NCBI GenBank assembly: GCA_022760435.1
Contig: JALEFY010000004.1
Coordinates: 1-64,000 of the forward strand
Origin: Neomegalonema sp.
GTDB lineage: Bacteria; Pseudomonadota; Alphaproteobacteria; Rhodobacterales; Rhodobacteraceae
DNA length: 64,000 nt
Direction: 5' to 3'
The translations under genes were made by a program, and so were the position numbers. Of this stretch, positions 53,190 through 62,662 are shown piece after piece. The notes below the pieces were generated by a model. The model worked only from the letters and a program-made list of their open reading frames with translations, was not told where the DNA came from and searched no databases. Position 1 is the stretch's first letter. Each line of letters begins with the position of its first letter.

Positions 53190-54698
53190 TCAGATGGTCT
53201 GATCGTAATCGCCCACGCTCGGCTCGCTGCGGATCACCGCGTCGAGATCCTTGAACACCGCCCGCATTTCCTCATCGGATTTCGGGCTTTCGACCACAAC
53301 CACCAGCTTGGGCTCGTTCGAGGACGCGCGCACCAGCGCAAAGGCGCCGCCTTCCAGGATCACGCGCGCACCATTGACGGTGACGACATTCTCCATCTTC
53401 AGCCCGCCCAGGGTCTCGCCCTTCTGGTGCATGTCGACCAGCTTGGCTTGCAGGCGCTCGATCACCGGATATTTTTCCTCATCCGGGCAGAAGGGCGACA
53501 TGGTCGGCGAGGAGAAGGTGGTCGGCAGATCGCGGCGCAGGTCGGCCATCGACTTGCCGGGGTTGCGATCGAGCATCCGGCAGATCTCGAAGGCGACGCG
53601 CATGCCGCAATCATAGCCGCGGCCGATCGGCTCGGCGAGGAAGTAGTGGCCCGATTTCTCAAAGCCTGCGAGCGCGCCGAGTTCCTTCACCCGGCGCTTC
53701 ATGTAGGAGTGGCCGGTCTTCCAGTAATCGGCCTTCGCCCCGCCCGCGAGCAGGGTCGGATCGGAGGCGAACAGGCCGGTCGATTTCACATCGGCCACGA
53801 AGGTCGAGCCGGGGTATTGCTTGATGAGATCGCGGGCCATGATCACCCCGACCTTGTCGGCGAAGATCTCCTCGCCCTCATTGTCCACCACCCCGCAGCG
53901 ATCGCCATCGCCATCGAAACCGAGTGCGAGATCGGCGCCCGAGGCCTTCACGCTGTCGGCCATGTCATGCAGCATGGTCAGCGCTTCGGGGTTCGGGTTG
54001 TAGTTGGGGAAGTTGTAGTCGAGCTCGTTATGCGAGGCGACGACCTCACAGCCGATGCGGCGCAGGATCTCCGGGGCGAAGGCCGATGCGGTGCCGTTGC
54101 CGGTCGCGCAGACGACCTTGAGCGGGCGCGACATTTTGAAATCGCCGCAGATATCGTCGATATAGGCTTCGCGAATGCCCTCGACCTTCTGATAGGCGCC
54201 GCCCTCACGCAGCACGCCAAGGCCGTTCATCACGATCTCTTTCAGGCGGCCCATCTCCTCGGGACCATGGGTGAGCGGCTTGTCGGCACCGATCTTCACA
54301 CCGGCCCAGCCATTGGGGTTGTGCGAGGCCGTGACCATCGCCACCGCCGGCGCGTCGAGATGGAATTGCGCGAAATAGGCCATCGGCGAGAGCGCCGGGC
54401 CGATATCGCAGACCTTGGCACCGCCCGACATCAGGCCGACCATCAGCGCCTGCTTGATCGCCGGTGAATAGGAGCGGTAGTCATTGCCGACCACGATCAC
54501 CGGCGGCACGCCCATCTCGTGGAGCTGGGTGGCAAGGCCGAGGCCCAGCGCCTGAAAGCCCACCAGGTTGATCTGATCGGGGAATCTCCAGCGCGCATCA
54601 TATTCGCGAAAACCGGTCGGGGTGATCATCGGCACCGACATCTCTTCCCAGGTGTTCTGGGACACTTCGGTCAGCGGTTTGGGCAAAGCTTGGGTCAT
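53190..54698 (-). CDS. Phosphomannomutase/phosphoglucomutase
   Basis: Interconverts hexose 1- and 6-phosphates for surface polysaccharide synthesis. The 502-residue alpha-D-phosphohexomutase has the phosphoserine loop TASHNPNGWAGVK, the metal loop DGDGDRCG, the sugar-binding GFEKSGHYF and the C-terminal phosphate-binding region (VRASSNEPKLVVVVE). ATG at 54698 with GGGGAAG upstream. Confidence 0.94.
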   Translation of the reverse strand: MTQALPKPLTEVSQNTWEEMSVPMITPTGFREYDARWRFPDQINLVGFQALGLGLATQLHEMGVPPVIVVGNDYRSYSPAIKQALMVGLMSGGAKVCDIGPALSPMAYFAQFHLDAPAVAMVTASHNPNGWAGVKIGADKPLTHGPEEMGRLKEIVMNGLGVLREGGAYQKVEGIREAYIDDICGDFKMSRPLKVVCATGNGTASAFAPEILRRIGCEVVASHNELDYNFPNYNPNPEALTMLHDMADSVKASGADLALGFDGDGDRCGVVDNEGEEIFADKVGVIMARDLIKQYPGSTFVADVKSTGLFASDPTLLAGGAKADYWKTGHSYMKRRVKELGALAGFEKSGHYFLAEPIGRGYDCGMRVAFEICRMLDRNPGKSMADLRRDLPTTFSSPTMSPFCPDEEKYPVIERLQAKLVDMHQKGETLGGLKMENVVTVNGARVILEGGAFALVRASSNEPKLVVVVESPKSDEEMRAVFKDLDAVIRSEPSVGDYDQTI

Positions 54699-54754
54699 CG
54701 CGGTTCTTCCCCTCGTATCAGGCGGCAAAAGTCTTTAAACGCCGCAGCTTACGC

Positions 54755-54783
54755 AAAAAAAAGGCCAGCTTGCGCTGGCCCCT
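54755..54783 (-). terminator. Intrinsic terminator after kdsA
   Basis: On the minus strand GGCCAGC-GCAA-GCTGGCC is followed by eight T. It overlaps the kdsA stop codon region and separates kdsA from the phosphohexomutase gene. Confidence 0.88.
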
Positions 54784-55630
54784 AAATGGATAACGGCCTG
54801 GCTTTCGCCAGATCGTCAAAGGCTTTGAGATCGCCGAGCAGCGCCGACATCTCGTGAAGCGGGATCATGTTCGGCCCATCGCAAGGTGCGTTCTCGGGGT
54901 CCTGATGGGTCTCGATGAACACCGAGGCCACCCCGACCGAGACAGCGGCGCGCGCCAGCAGCGGCGCGAACTCGCGCTGCCCGCCCGAAGAGGTGCCCTT
55001 GCCGCCCGGTTGCTGCACCGAATGGGTAGCATCGAACATCACCGGATAGCCCGCGCTCGCCATGGTCGGCAGGCCGCGAAAATCGGTGACGAGGGTGTTG
55101 TAGCCGAAAGAGGTGCCGCGCTCGCACAGGATGATATCCTCATTGCCGGTGCTGGCGATCTTGGCCGCGACATTGGCCATGTCCCAAGGCGCAACGAACT
55201 GGCCCTTTTTCACATTGACCGGCTTGCCGCTCTGCCCGGCGCCGAGCAGCAGATCGGTCTGACGGCACAACAGCGCCGGGATCTGGATCACGTCCGCAAC
55301 CTCGGCGGCCGGTGCGCATTGCCCGGCCTCATGCACATCGGTGAGCACCGGCAAGCCGAGCCGCTCCTTCACCGCCGCCAGCATCGCCAGCCCCCCCTCG
55401 AGCCCCGGGCCGCGATAGTTGCCGATCGACGAGCGGTTGGCCTTGTCGAAGGAGGCCTTGAAGATATAGGGCACGCCGACCTTCGCGCAGATCTCGGCCA
55501 GCTTCTCGGCCATCATCAGCGCATGATCCGTGCTCTCGAGCGCGCAAGGCCCGGCAACTAGCACGAAGGGCTTGTCCTGCGCGATCTCGATCGCCCCCAC
55601 TGTCACGGTCTTGCACGCGCTTTTGGCCAC
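54782..55630 (-). CDS. kdsA: KDO-8-phosphate synthase
   Basis: Condenses phosphoenolpyruvate and arabinose 5-phosphate to KDO-8-phosphate for LPS core. The 282-residue protein has LVAGPCALEST, FKASFDKANRSSIGNYRGPG, TDVHEAGQ, IQIPALLCRQTDLL, VKKGQF and FDATHSVQQPGG. The GTG start at 55630 has GAGG 8 bases upstream. The Cys in VAGPC fits the metal-dependent class. Confidence 0.96.
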   Translation of the reverse strand: MAKSACKTVTVGAIEIAQDKPFVLVAGPCALESTDHALMMAEKLAEICAKVGVPYIFKASFDKANRSSIGNYRGPGLEGGLAMLAAVKERLGLPVLTDVHEAGQCAPAAEVADVIQIPALLCRQTDLLLGAGQSGKPVNVKKGQFVAPWDMANVAAKIASTGNEDIILCERGTSFGYNTLVTDFRGLPTMASAGYPVMFDATHSVQQPGGKGTSSGGQREFAPLLARAAVSVGVASVFIETHQDPENAPCDGPNMIPLHEMSALLGDLKAFDDLAKARPLSI

Positions 55631-55892
55631 TCTGGTATCCTCACGATGAATTCATCGCGTGTCTAGCCTGCTCCCCGCCCCCGAGAAAGCCCTTAATGTT
55701 CGAATCACCGGCGCAGGCGACGGAAATGTTGCACGAATTTCGTGGCAGGAGCTCTCCGATGAGCCGAATGACGCAAGCAGACTGCACCCGAAAAACGGCA
55801 CCGGGCGGCGGGCATGCCCCCCTTTGGGCCCGAAACTGGACGCAGCCGCCGCCGCGCGGTAGACGGGCCGCAAATGGGAAAGGGGAGAAACC

Positions 55893-56990
55893 ATGTTCCT
55901 TCATGAATGGCAAAGGCGGCTCTGCGGCACGGCGCTCACCACAATCACCATCGCAGCCATCCTCGCCGCAACGGCTTCGGCGCTCAGCGCCAAATCGATC
56001 ACGCTCGATGACGGCGCCTATCTGATGACCACCCCCGATGCCAGTTTTGTCGATGGCGCAGACAACGTCGCCGATCAGCCGGAAGACACCGACCTGGATG
56101 GCGATCTGATCGAAGGCGGCATGCGGTTCAATTTCGACGCCAAGGGCGATCCCGGCACCATTCGCATCTGGAAAGATGGTCAGGTCAGCTTCAATGGCAG
56201 CCACTCGCTGGCCTATGAGGTCCGCGATCCCGGTGCCACGGGCGAGACATGCCCCGGCGCGACCAACAAGCTCATGCATCAGATCTATGGCGGGCTGCAT
56301 CGCAACCCGATCTATCCGGTTCTGGTCAGCCAAGACCCCGAAACCAATGCCTGCGGCCCGCGCCGTGCGGTGAAATGCACGCAGGAATTCCAGCGCTTTG
56401 GCGAGCGGCGTTTCTTCAGCTTCTCGATCTTCATCCCGCCCGAGCCCTATTACATCGCCCCCTTGCTAGAGGCGAAACGCTCGATCATCTACCAGCTCTG
56501 GCAAGGCTCCCCCTTCTCCCCCGCCATCGCCGGTGTGCTGGAAAGCGGCGACGAGGCGAGCGTGCACCTGCGCTTTGTGATCCGCAATGACGCAACCGGC
56601 GGCGCCTCGGCCTGTAGCGCCCAAGGCTGGAACGACCCCTCGATCCCGCTGCATGCCGAGCCGATCAAGTTGCAGCGCAATGTCTGGAACCGCCTGACGA
56701 TCATGACCCTGCCCCATCATATGGGCGAGAGCAGCCAGGGTCAGATCAAGATCTGGAAGGTGAGCCAGGCCACCCTGAAGAATGAGCCGGTCGTTGATTG
56801 GCAAGGGCAATTCGGCTTCGATCCCGCCACCGCCCGCCTGCGAGGCCGCGCGCCGATGCCCTTCTTTCAAGTCATGATCGGTATCTATCGCGAACGACAG
56901 GCAACGCGGCAAAGGCTCTATTTCGATGCGATCTATGAGGGCGAGCGCTATATCGACGTGAAACCCAATCTGATCGACGCGCTGCAATAA
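55893..56990 (+). CDS. Heparin-lyase-I-like secreted protein (probable)
   Basis: A 365-residue protein with an N-terminal signal sequence (about 1-33) and a beta-jelly-roll-like body: GTIRIWKDGQVSFNGSHSLAYEVRD, FFSFSIFIPPEP, IIYQLWQG, VWNRLTIMTLPHH and FFQVMIGIYRERQ. This arrangement resembles the polysaccharide lyase family 20/heparin lyase I group. Catalytic residues cannot be assigned from sequence alone. GGGGAG precedes the ATG. Confidence 0.6.
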   Translation: MFLHEWQRRLCGTALTTITIAAILAATASALSAKSITLDDGAYLMTTPDASFVDGADNVADQPEDTDLDGDLIEGGMRFNFDAKGDPGTIRIWKDGQVSFNGSHSLAYEVRDPGATGETCPGATNKLMHQIYGGLHRNPIYPVLVSQDPETNACGPRRAVKCTQEFQRFGERRFFSFSIFIPPEPYYIAPLLEAKRSIIYQLWQGSPFSPAIAGVLESGDEASVHLRFVIRNDATGGASACSAQGWNDPSIPLHAEPIKLQRNVWNRLTIMTLPHHMGESSQGQIKIWKVSQATLKNEPVVDWQGQFGFDPATARLRGRAPMPFFQVMIGIYRERQATRQRLYFDAIYEGERYIDVKPNLIDALQ

Positions 56991-57032
56991 TCACTGCTTT
57001 GCAAGGGGCAAGCGCTTCGTTAGAGCTTGTCC

Positions 57033-57419
57033 ATGAATATCTTGTTTGTAGCCATCGGCGGCGCTTGCGGTGCAGTGCTGCGCTATCTGAGCGTCGGGCT
57101 GGCCGCCCGATGGCTGGGGGTCGGCTTCCCCTATGGCACGCTGTTCGTCAATGTTGCGGGCTCGTTGCTGATGGGGCTTCTCGCGGCATGGCTGCTGCCA
57201 AAGGGCACGACCCAAACCGGCCTGTTGCTGATGACGGGTATGATGGGTGGGTTCACCACCTTCTCCGCATTCTCACTTGATGTGATCGTTCTGGTTGAAC
57301 GCGCCCGCTGGGAGGCCGCCTTGCTCTATATCGGCGCCTCTGTGCTGCTGGCTGTGCTCGCCCTGACGATCGGTCTGATGCTCGGCCGCGCGCTTGGCTT
57401 TGAGCAGATCGGGAGCTGA
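57033..57419 (+). CDS. crcB: CrcB/Fluc fluoride exporter
   Basis: A 128-residue four-helix membrane protein that exports fluoride as a dual-topology dimer. It has the family signature GGACGAVLRYLS, FPYGTLFVNVAGSLLMG and GMMGGFTTFSAFSLDV. ATG at 57033 is used; an in-frame TTG lies 6 bp upstream. The ribosomal pseudouridine synthase gene follows after 3 bp. No fluoride riboswitch is apparent upstream. Confidence 0.95.
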   Translation: MNILFVAIGGACGAVLRYLSVGLAARWLGVGFPYGTLFVNVAGSLLMGLLAAWLLPKGTTQTGLLLMTGMMGGFTTFSAFSLDVIVLVERARWEAALLYIGASVLLAVLALTIGLMLGRALGFEQIGS

Positions 57420-57422
57420 TCC

Positions 57423-58478
57423 ATGAGCGCCGTACAGCATGTCCAAGTCGCCCCGGACGAGGCCGATCAGCGCCTCGATCGCTGGTTCAAGCGCCGCTTC
57501 CCGCATATTCCGCATGGGCGGATCGAGAAGATGCTGCGCAAGGGCGAGATCCGGATCGATGGCGCCCGGGCCAAGGCCGCCGACCGGGTGAGCCCGGGGC
57601 AAAGCATCCGCATCCCGCCGCTTCCCGACCCTGAGAGCATGGAGGATCGCCCGCTGCGCCCGATCGAGCGCCGGGCCCGCCTCTCGCGCGAGGATGAAAG
57701 CTTTATCCAATCGCTGGTGCTCTATCGCGATGATGCGGTGATTGCGCTCAACAAACCCGCCGGGATCCCGGTACAGGGCGGAACGGGGCAGAGCCGGCAT
57801 ATCGACGGGCTGCTGGCCGGGCTGAGCTTTGGGCGCGAGGACTTGCCCAGGCTCGTCCATCGCCTCGACAAGGATACATCGGGCGTGCTGTTGCTGGCGC
57901 GCACCGGTCAGGCGGCGGTGGCGCTGGCGCGCAGCTTTCGCTCCAGAGCGACGGAAAAGATCTATTGGGCAGCGGTCTCCGGCGTGCCGCGCCCGAAAGC
58001 CGGGACGATCCGCTACGGGTTGGTCAAGGCCCCAGGCCATGGCCCCAATGGCGCCGGAGAGAAGATGATCTGCCTGCATCCGGACGAGATCGACGCGCAT
58101 GAAGGCGCCAAGCCCGCGCGCACGGATTATGCGACGGTCGACAGCCTGAGTGAACGCGCCGCCTGGGTCGCGCTCAAGCCGATCACCGGCCGCACCCATC
58201 AGCTCCGCGCCCATATGGCGGAATTGGGCTGCCCGGTCGTGGGCGACGGCAAATACGGCACTAACCGCATCGAAAAGGAACATGGCCGCTATGGCGCGCA
58301 GCTCGGCGGCGAAATCAGCCGCAAGCTGCATCTGCACGCGCGCAAGCTGACCCTGCCCGCTCCCGATGGCAAGGGCACGCTCTCCTTCACCGCCCCCTTG
58401 CCCGAACACATGCGCCGCACCTGGGCTCAATTCGGCTGGCAGGAAGAGGATCTGCCAGAAGACCTCTTCCCACAATAA
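57423..58478 (+). CDS. RluC/RluD-type pseudouridine synthase
   Basis: Makes pseudouridine in 23S rRNA. The 351-residue protein has an N-terminal S4 RNA-binding domain (RLDRWFKRRFPHIPHGRIEKMLRKGEIRI), the catalytic motif HRLDKDTSGVLLLA with the catalytic Asp, and ITGRTHQLRAHMAELG. Probably co-transcribed with crcB. Confidence 0.94.
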   Translation: MSAVQHVQVAPDEADQRLDRWFKRRFPHIPHGRIEKMLRKGEIRIDGARAKAADRVSPGQSIRIPPLPDPESMEDRPLRPIERRARLSREDESFIQSLVLYRDDAVIALNKPAGIPVQGGTGQSRHIDGLLAGLSFGREDLPRLVHRLDKDTSGVLLLARTGQAAVALARSFRSRATEKIYWAAVSGVPRPKAGTIRYGLVKAPGHGPNGAGEKMICLHPDEIDAHEGAKPARTDYATVDSLSERAAWVALKPITGRTHQLRAHMAELGCPVVGDGKYGTNRIEKEHGRYGAQLGGEISRKLHLHARKLTLPAPDGKGTLSFTAPLPEHMRRTWAQFGWQEEDLPEDLFPQ

Positions 58479-58488
58479 CCTCCCCCCC

Positions 58489-60102
58489 TTACGGCCCCGG
58501 CGCCGTGAAGAAGGGCAAAATGGCAATGCGGACGGGCTGATCCTTCATATATCCACGCAAGCCGCTCCAAAGCGTAGCATAATCACTTGTGCCATCCACC
58601 GCCTCGAGCAAAGCAATCACGTTGTGATCCAATCGCTCCGTCTCGATATAGACCATGTGATCAGCTCCAAATGGAGGGGCCGATTCGAGCGGCACTTCGA
58701 TCATTTGGGCGGCAGGCGATGTCAACGCATCGCCGTATTGCTCCAGCGGATAGGAAAACTGAATCGTCCCATCAGCCGCCAGATCGAAAACCACTCCGAA
58801 CGCGCCTTTGCGATTGGTAATCTGCGCCGTGATCGGTGCCCCTTCGATATGACGCTCATTGCCCTCAGAAAAAGTGAGCCGAGGCCGGTCGGACTGTGCA
58901 AGTGCCGCCGCCTTCAGGGCAGCGGCAACGCGCATCTTGTCAATCAAGGCCTGCATAGGCCGCAGATCCTCTGGAGCAACCGTGTGGATCAAATCGCCTC
59001 CGGAAGAGAAGACCTCGCCGCTTGACAAATCCCAGGTCAAATCAGCAACACCCGATTTCTCTGCCCAGACGATGCCATGCAGCGTTTCAGCGCTGGTTTG
59101 CGGTAAGTCCCCACCGCTCACTTCAAACACAAGGCTCGGCAGCTCATCAAAGGTGGTTCCAAAGACATGATCCGCCGCGGCGGGCTGCTCTTGTTCCGCG
59201 TCCAGGATAAACAATATCTCGGCGTCACGCCCTCTCGGCTCGATCTGCGGGGTCTGAGCACCATCGCTGACGATCATCACCTCGTCCTCGACAAAGCGTT
59301 GCATCTCACCCTTGCGCAGCACACCGTCGCGATCAATGTCGGCCGCCCCGCGCAGGGCTTGCGCCAGAGCGTAGGACAGTGCGCCGCGCATCTGGCCATG
59401 GATCTCTATCTCCTGAACCGTCAGAGCCTCGGGAACCGCAGCGATGAAAAACTGGTTGTCGATCTCCGACGGTACCGATTGATCAGGCTCGGGCGGTGGC
59501 GGCGGTAGCGGGTCATCGTCGATCTCATCAATACGATGGTAGCGTGAGGCTCCCTTGCGGGAGCGGCCGCGCAGCACCGTCCCCGAATGGCAGCTATCGG
59601 CGACAAAAACGACCTTTGCCTGCGGGACGCTGGCCAGCAGCTCGGCAACCTCGTTGTCCCGTATCCGATGCCGCGCCGGATCGCCCTTCGCATCGAACAG
59701 CGAAAGGATGAGCGTCTCATCGAGGTGATCCTTTTTTTCCTCGCCCTTGAAGAATTCCGGCTCCTGCCCACCATGCCCGGCAAAGGTGAACAGCAGCGTG
59801 TCGCCAGCCGTGATCTTGTCGCGCACATCATCCCAGGCAGCGTAAATCGTCTCTCTTGTGGCTTGGTCATTGAGCAAGAGCTGAACGTCGAAACCCGCAG
59901 CCAAGGCGGCATCTGCGATATCACGCGCATCATTCACCGCGCCGCCGAGGTCGTTGAGATAGGCATATTCATCGATGCCCACGATGATCGCATAGGTCTT
60001 CGCCTGCGCTGAAGCGGCGATGCCGAGCCCGCCAAGAAACGCGAGCGCCGCGAAAACGGCGCTGCGCCTTTTGGGCCGGAATTGCCCCTTCACTGCTTCC
60101 AC
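58489..60102 (-). CDS. Secreted caspase-like protease with EF-hand loop (A)
   Basis: A 537-residue protein. Signal peptide about 1-34 (ends SAQAKT). A caspase p20-type domain holds H110 in FAGHGGQ and C171 in ADSCHSG, the catalytic dyad. After a proline-rich stretch (DDDPLPPPPPEPDQ), an exact EF-hand loop D-I-D-R-D-G-V-L-R-K-G-E lies at 255-266. The C-terminal half (about 300-530) contains a DUF4384-like region. It begins inside the end of the OmpA-type gene (13-base overlap). Confidence 0.9.
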   Translation of the reverse strand: MEAVKGQFRPKRRSAVFAALAFLGGLGIAASAQAKTYAIIVGIDEYAYLNDLGGAVNDARDIADAALAAGFDVQLLLNDQATRETIYAAWDDVRDKITAGDTLLFTFAGHGGQEPEFFKGEEKKDHLDETLILSLFDAKGDPARHRIRDNEVAELLASVPQAKVVFVADSCHSGTVLRGRSRKGASRYHRIDEIDDDPLPPPPPEPDQSVPSEIDNQFFIAAVPEALTVQEIEIHGQMRGALSYALAQALRGAADIDRDGVLRKGEMQRFVEDEVMIVSDGAQTPQIEPRGRDAEILFILDAEQEQPAAADHVFGTTFDELPSLVFEVSGGDLPQTSAETLHGIVWAEKSGVADLTWDLSSGEVFSSGGDLIHTVAPEDLRPMQALIDKMRVAAALKAAALAQSDRPRLTFSEGNERHIEGAPITAQITNRKGAFGVVFDLAADGTIQFSYPLEQYGDALTSPAAQMIEVPLESAPPFGADHMVYIETERLDHNVIALLEAVDGTSDYATLWSGLRGYMKDQPVRIAILPFFTAPGP

Positions 60103-60989
60103 TCCACCCGACGCGCCAAGCGGTAATGTTCTTCGCTGTCGGCGCTGATCCCCGCGGGAGGCGGGGGGACCTGTTCCTCGCCATGGCCCTCGGTCATGAT
60201 CTCGCCGTCATAGCCCGATTGCCGCAACGCCGCGGCAACAGCCTCGGCACGGCGGAGCGACAGCTTGAGATTATTCGCCTCCGACCCAACCGGGTCGGTA
60301 TGCCCCGCCAGCACAACCCGCCGCTCGCCTTGCGCCTTCACCGCTGCGATGAATTCTTCGAGCCACGCCTCCCCCAGCTCATCAGGCTCGGCAGTACCCG
60401 ATTTGAAGGTGATCGGTACATTCACCGCCGCAACCTTGAAGCCCCGGATCGACGGCTTGAGCAGCGCACCGGCTTGGGCGTCTGACGCCCGGCTCGCCGC
60501 AGGGGGTGTTGACATCAAGGGCAGCGTTTCCGCCATTTTCCGGTAGAGAAGCTGCATTTCGTCTTCGCGGATATCGGCTTCGGGCGGTTCTTTCTCGGCC
60601 AAGGCCCGCGCCTCAAGGAAATATTTCCCGGCCTGATTGTAATTTTTCATGCCCCAATAAAGATCGCCGATCAGTTCAGCCACGCGCCAATGCGGCTCGA
60701 TTTGTCGGGCCAACCGCGCATATTCGAGCCGCTTTGCCGCTGATCGCCGCTCATCGAGAGCAGTCCGATAGAGGCGCTTTTTCAGCAGGTTGTCGGCGTA
60801 GGTCTTGATCGCCTCATCGCAACTTGCATCCGCCATCAAGTCTTCATGCAACTTCATTGCCTGCTCGATCGACCACCCGGAGCTGTGAATATTGGGCGCC
60901 TGCCCCCGAAGCGAGCAGGCCGCGGCCGCCGGTGCCGCGAGGAACAAGAAGCCGACGCAAATCCAAATCCCCTGAAAAATCCGCATCAT
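60090..60989 (-). CDS. OmpA-family cell-wall-binding protein
   Basis: A protein of about 299 residues with a signal peptide (IWICVGFLFLAAPAAAACS), a helical, TPR-like region (about 35-150), and a C-terminal OmpA domain (PITFKSGTAEPDELG, VLAGHTDPVGSEANNLKLSLRRAEAVAAAL) that binds peptidoglycan. Two ATG codons at 60989 and 60986 follow GAGGGG; either could start. Sits between two caspase-like genes and overlaps the downstream one. Confidence 0.88.
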   Translation of the reverse strand: MMRIFQGIWICVGFLFLAAPAAAACSLRGQAPNIHSSGWSIEQAMKLHEDLMADASCDEAIKTYADNLLKKRLYRTALDERRSAAKRLEYARLARQIEPHWRVAELIGDLYWGMKNYNQAGKYFLEARALAEKEPPEADIREDEMQLLYRKMAETLPLMSTPPAASRASDAQAGALLKPSIRGFKVAAVNVPITFKSGTAEPDELGEAWLEEFIAAVKAQGERRVVLAGHTDPVGSEANNLKLSLRRAEAVAAALRQSGYDGEIMTEGHGEEQVPPPPAGISADSEEHYRLARRVEWKQ

Positions 60990-60996
60990 CTTCCCC

Positions 60997-62622
60997 TCAC
61001 TCGATGTGATAGTCATGATAGGCGACCGACCAGCGAAGTGCTTCGTTACGACCGTTATTGACCCGAAGCGTCCGCATGCGGCGGGCCAGCTCGCGCAAAT
61101 GCGCCGCTGCGTTTGCGATCGGATCGCCGGTCATGTTCTGGGAGAACAAGGTCGGCAAATCGGGCGCATCCCCTTCTATGAGCAGAGCGATCAGCTGCCC
61201 ATGCCCCCGCGGCTCCTCGGCAATCAAGCGAAGCGCCCGACCATCAGCCCCCAATACCGAAGGAACCGTGATCCGATCTCCCGCTTGCACACGCTCAAAG
61301 CCTGGAAAAGCAATGACCGAAGGGGATAGCTGGCGCAGATGACAGTCGGCCGAGACATCAAGAACGAGCAATGTACCAGTGCGCGCAGTGGAAACATCGA
61401 TATGGAAAGGCATGCCGACCTTGATCGAGCCGCTTCGCGATGGTGCGATGGTCAGGTTTGCATCATTCACGAAACCGAGAAGATCACTGGGCGAGAAACT
61501 GTTGACGTCGCCGCCCCCCCAAGCGAGCTCGGAGCATCCTTTGTCACCGCGATCGAAAACCGAGCCAAAGCTCGCGGGCTCTGCCTCCGGCTCGGATTGA
61601 TCGCGCTCGGAATTCTCTCTCTGATCAAGCGACAAAGGCGCGTTCCAGAGGGAGGTTTGGGAACCGCTTTGCGCCGGGTCGTGCCCCAGCCTCACCGGTC
61701 GCAGCTTGGTCAGATCACCCTCGAAAATGGGTGTGAAGGCCTTACATTCGCTCGCCCTGACACACCAAATATCCGCTTCGGCACGCAAAAAATCCTGCGC
61801 CTCTGCATTGCTGATTTGGCCATTGCCATTGCGGTCAACCTGCTCGCTCCGATGCGCCTCGATGAAGAGCCGCGTGAACACACCGCCATACTGATCTTCC
61901 CAAGCGTACTGGTCCGGCGCGGCCGCCGACCAGACCTCTCGATCCAACATCGGCTCGAACTGACTGATTTCACGCAAGGTTTCGGGATGTAGAGTCTCGG
62001 CGCGCTGAAGGGTGCCGCGCATTGTCCCATCGGCCAGGCGCTCTCGGGCGAAGCTCACCGAGCGGCGGCGCAACTGCGTGCCATCCTCCCCCGCCGCCCC
62101 GCGCGTAACGGTGCCTGAATGGCAGGCATCGATCACGACGGTGACGTCGCGCCCCTCCAATTGGTCAAGCAGAGCGCCGAACTCATCATCCGTCAAATGC
62201 CCATACTGCCAATTCGCCTCATGCATGAGCAAAGTCTCGTCCAAACCATCATCTTCGTCGCCATCCTCATCAGGAAATTGCGAGCCATGGCCTGCAAAGA
62301 AGAAAAAGACCCGATCGCCAGGACGCGTTCCCGCGATCAATTCGCGTTCTATCGCCTCGACAACATTCGCCTTTGTCGCCTGATTGTCGAATAAGAGCGT
62401 GATGTCACCTGGCGCGAACCAGCCTTCCTCAATCAGAAAATCTCTCATCGCCTCAGCATCGTAGGTCGGCGAGTTTAGCTGTCCATTCGGCATCAGCGCC
62501 GGGTAATGGCCCACGCCAACGAGAAGCGCCCTGTCCGCGTCAGCATCGCTGCTCATGCCTGCTACCAGCATGGCCATGGCGATCAGCTGCGCAGCCAGTA
62601 CCCGTCTGAACAACAAGACCAT
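60997..62622 (-). CDS. Secreted caspase-like protease with EF-hand loop (B)
   Basis: A 541-residue protein with a signal peptide (about 1-28). The p20 domain has H112 in FAGHGSQ and C167 in IDACHSG. An EF-hand loop D-R-N-G-N-G-Q-I-S-N-A-E lies at 263-274, so calcium control is plausible as in metacaspases. The rest includes a Cys-containing region and a DUF4384-like C-terminus (GMPFHIDVSTARTGTLLVLDVSADC). It is 7 bp upstream of the OmpA-type gene. Confidence 0.9.
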   Translation of the reverse strand: MVLLFRRVLAAQLIAMAMLVAGMSSDADADRALLVGVGHYPALMPNGQLNSPTYDAEAMRDFLIEEGWFAPGDITLLFDNQATKANVVEAIERELIAGTRPGDRVFFFFAGHGSQFPDEDGDEDDGLDETLLMHEANWQYGHLTDDEFGALLDQLEGRDVTVVIDACHSGTVTRGAAGEDGTQLRRRSVSFARERLADGTMRGTLQRAETLHPETLREISQFEPMLDREVWSAAAPDQYAWEDQYGGVFTRLFIEAHRSEQVDRNGNGQISNAEAQDFLRAEADIWCVRASECKAFTPIFEGDLTKLRPVRLGHDPAQSGSQTSLWNAPLSLDQRENSERDQSEPEAEPASFGSVFDRGDKGCSELAWGGGDVNSFSPSDLLGFVNDANLTIAPSRSGSIKVGMPFHIDVSTARTGTLLVLDVSADCHLRQLSPSVIAFPGFERVQAGDRITVPSVLGADGRALRLIAEEPRGHGQLIALLIEGDAPDLPTLFSQNMTGDPIANAAAHLRELARRMRTLRVNNGRNEALRWSVAYHDYHIE

Positions 62623-62662
62623 GATACCCTCACCTCTCGTACCGTTTTCGGGACCAGAAATC

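Noticed and set aside
56991-57032. Fluoride riboswitch ahead of crcB
   Set aside because: The gap is only about 40 bp and lacks the conserved riboswitch core.
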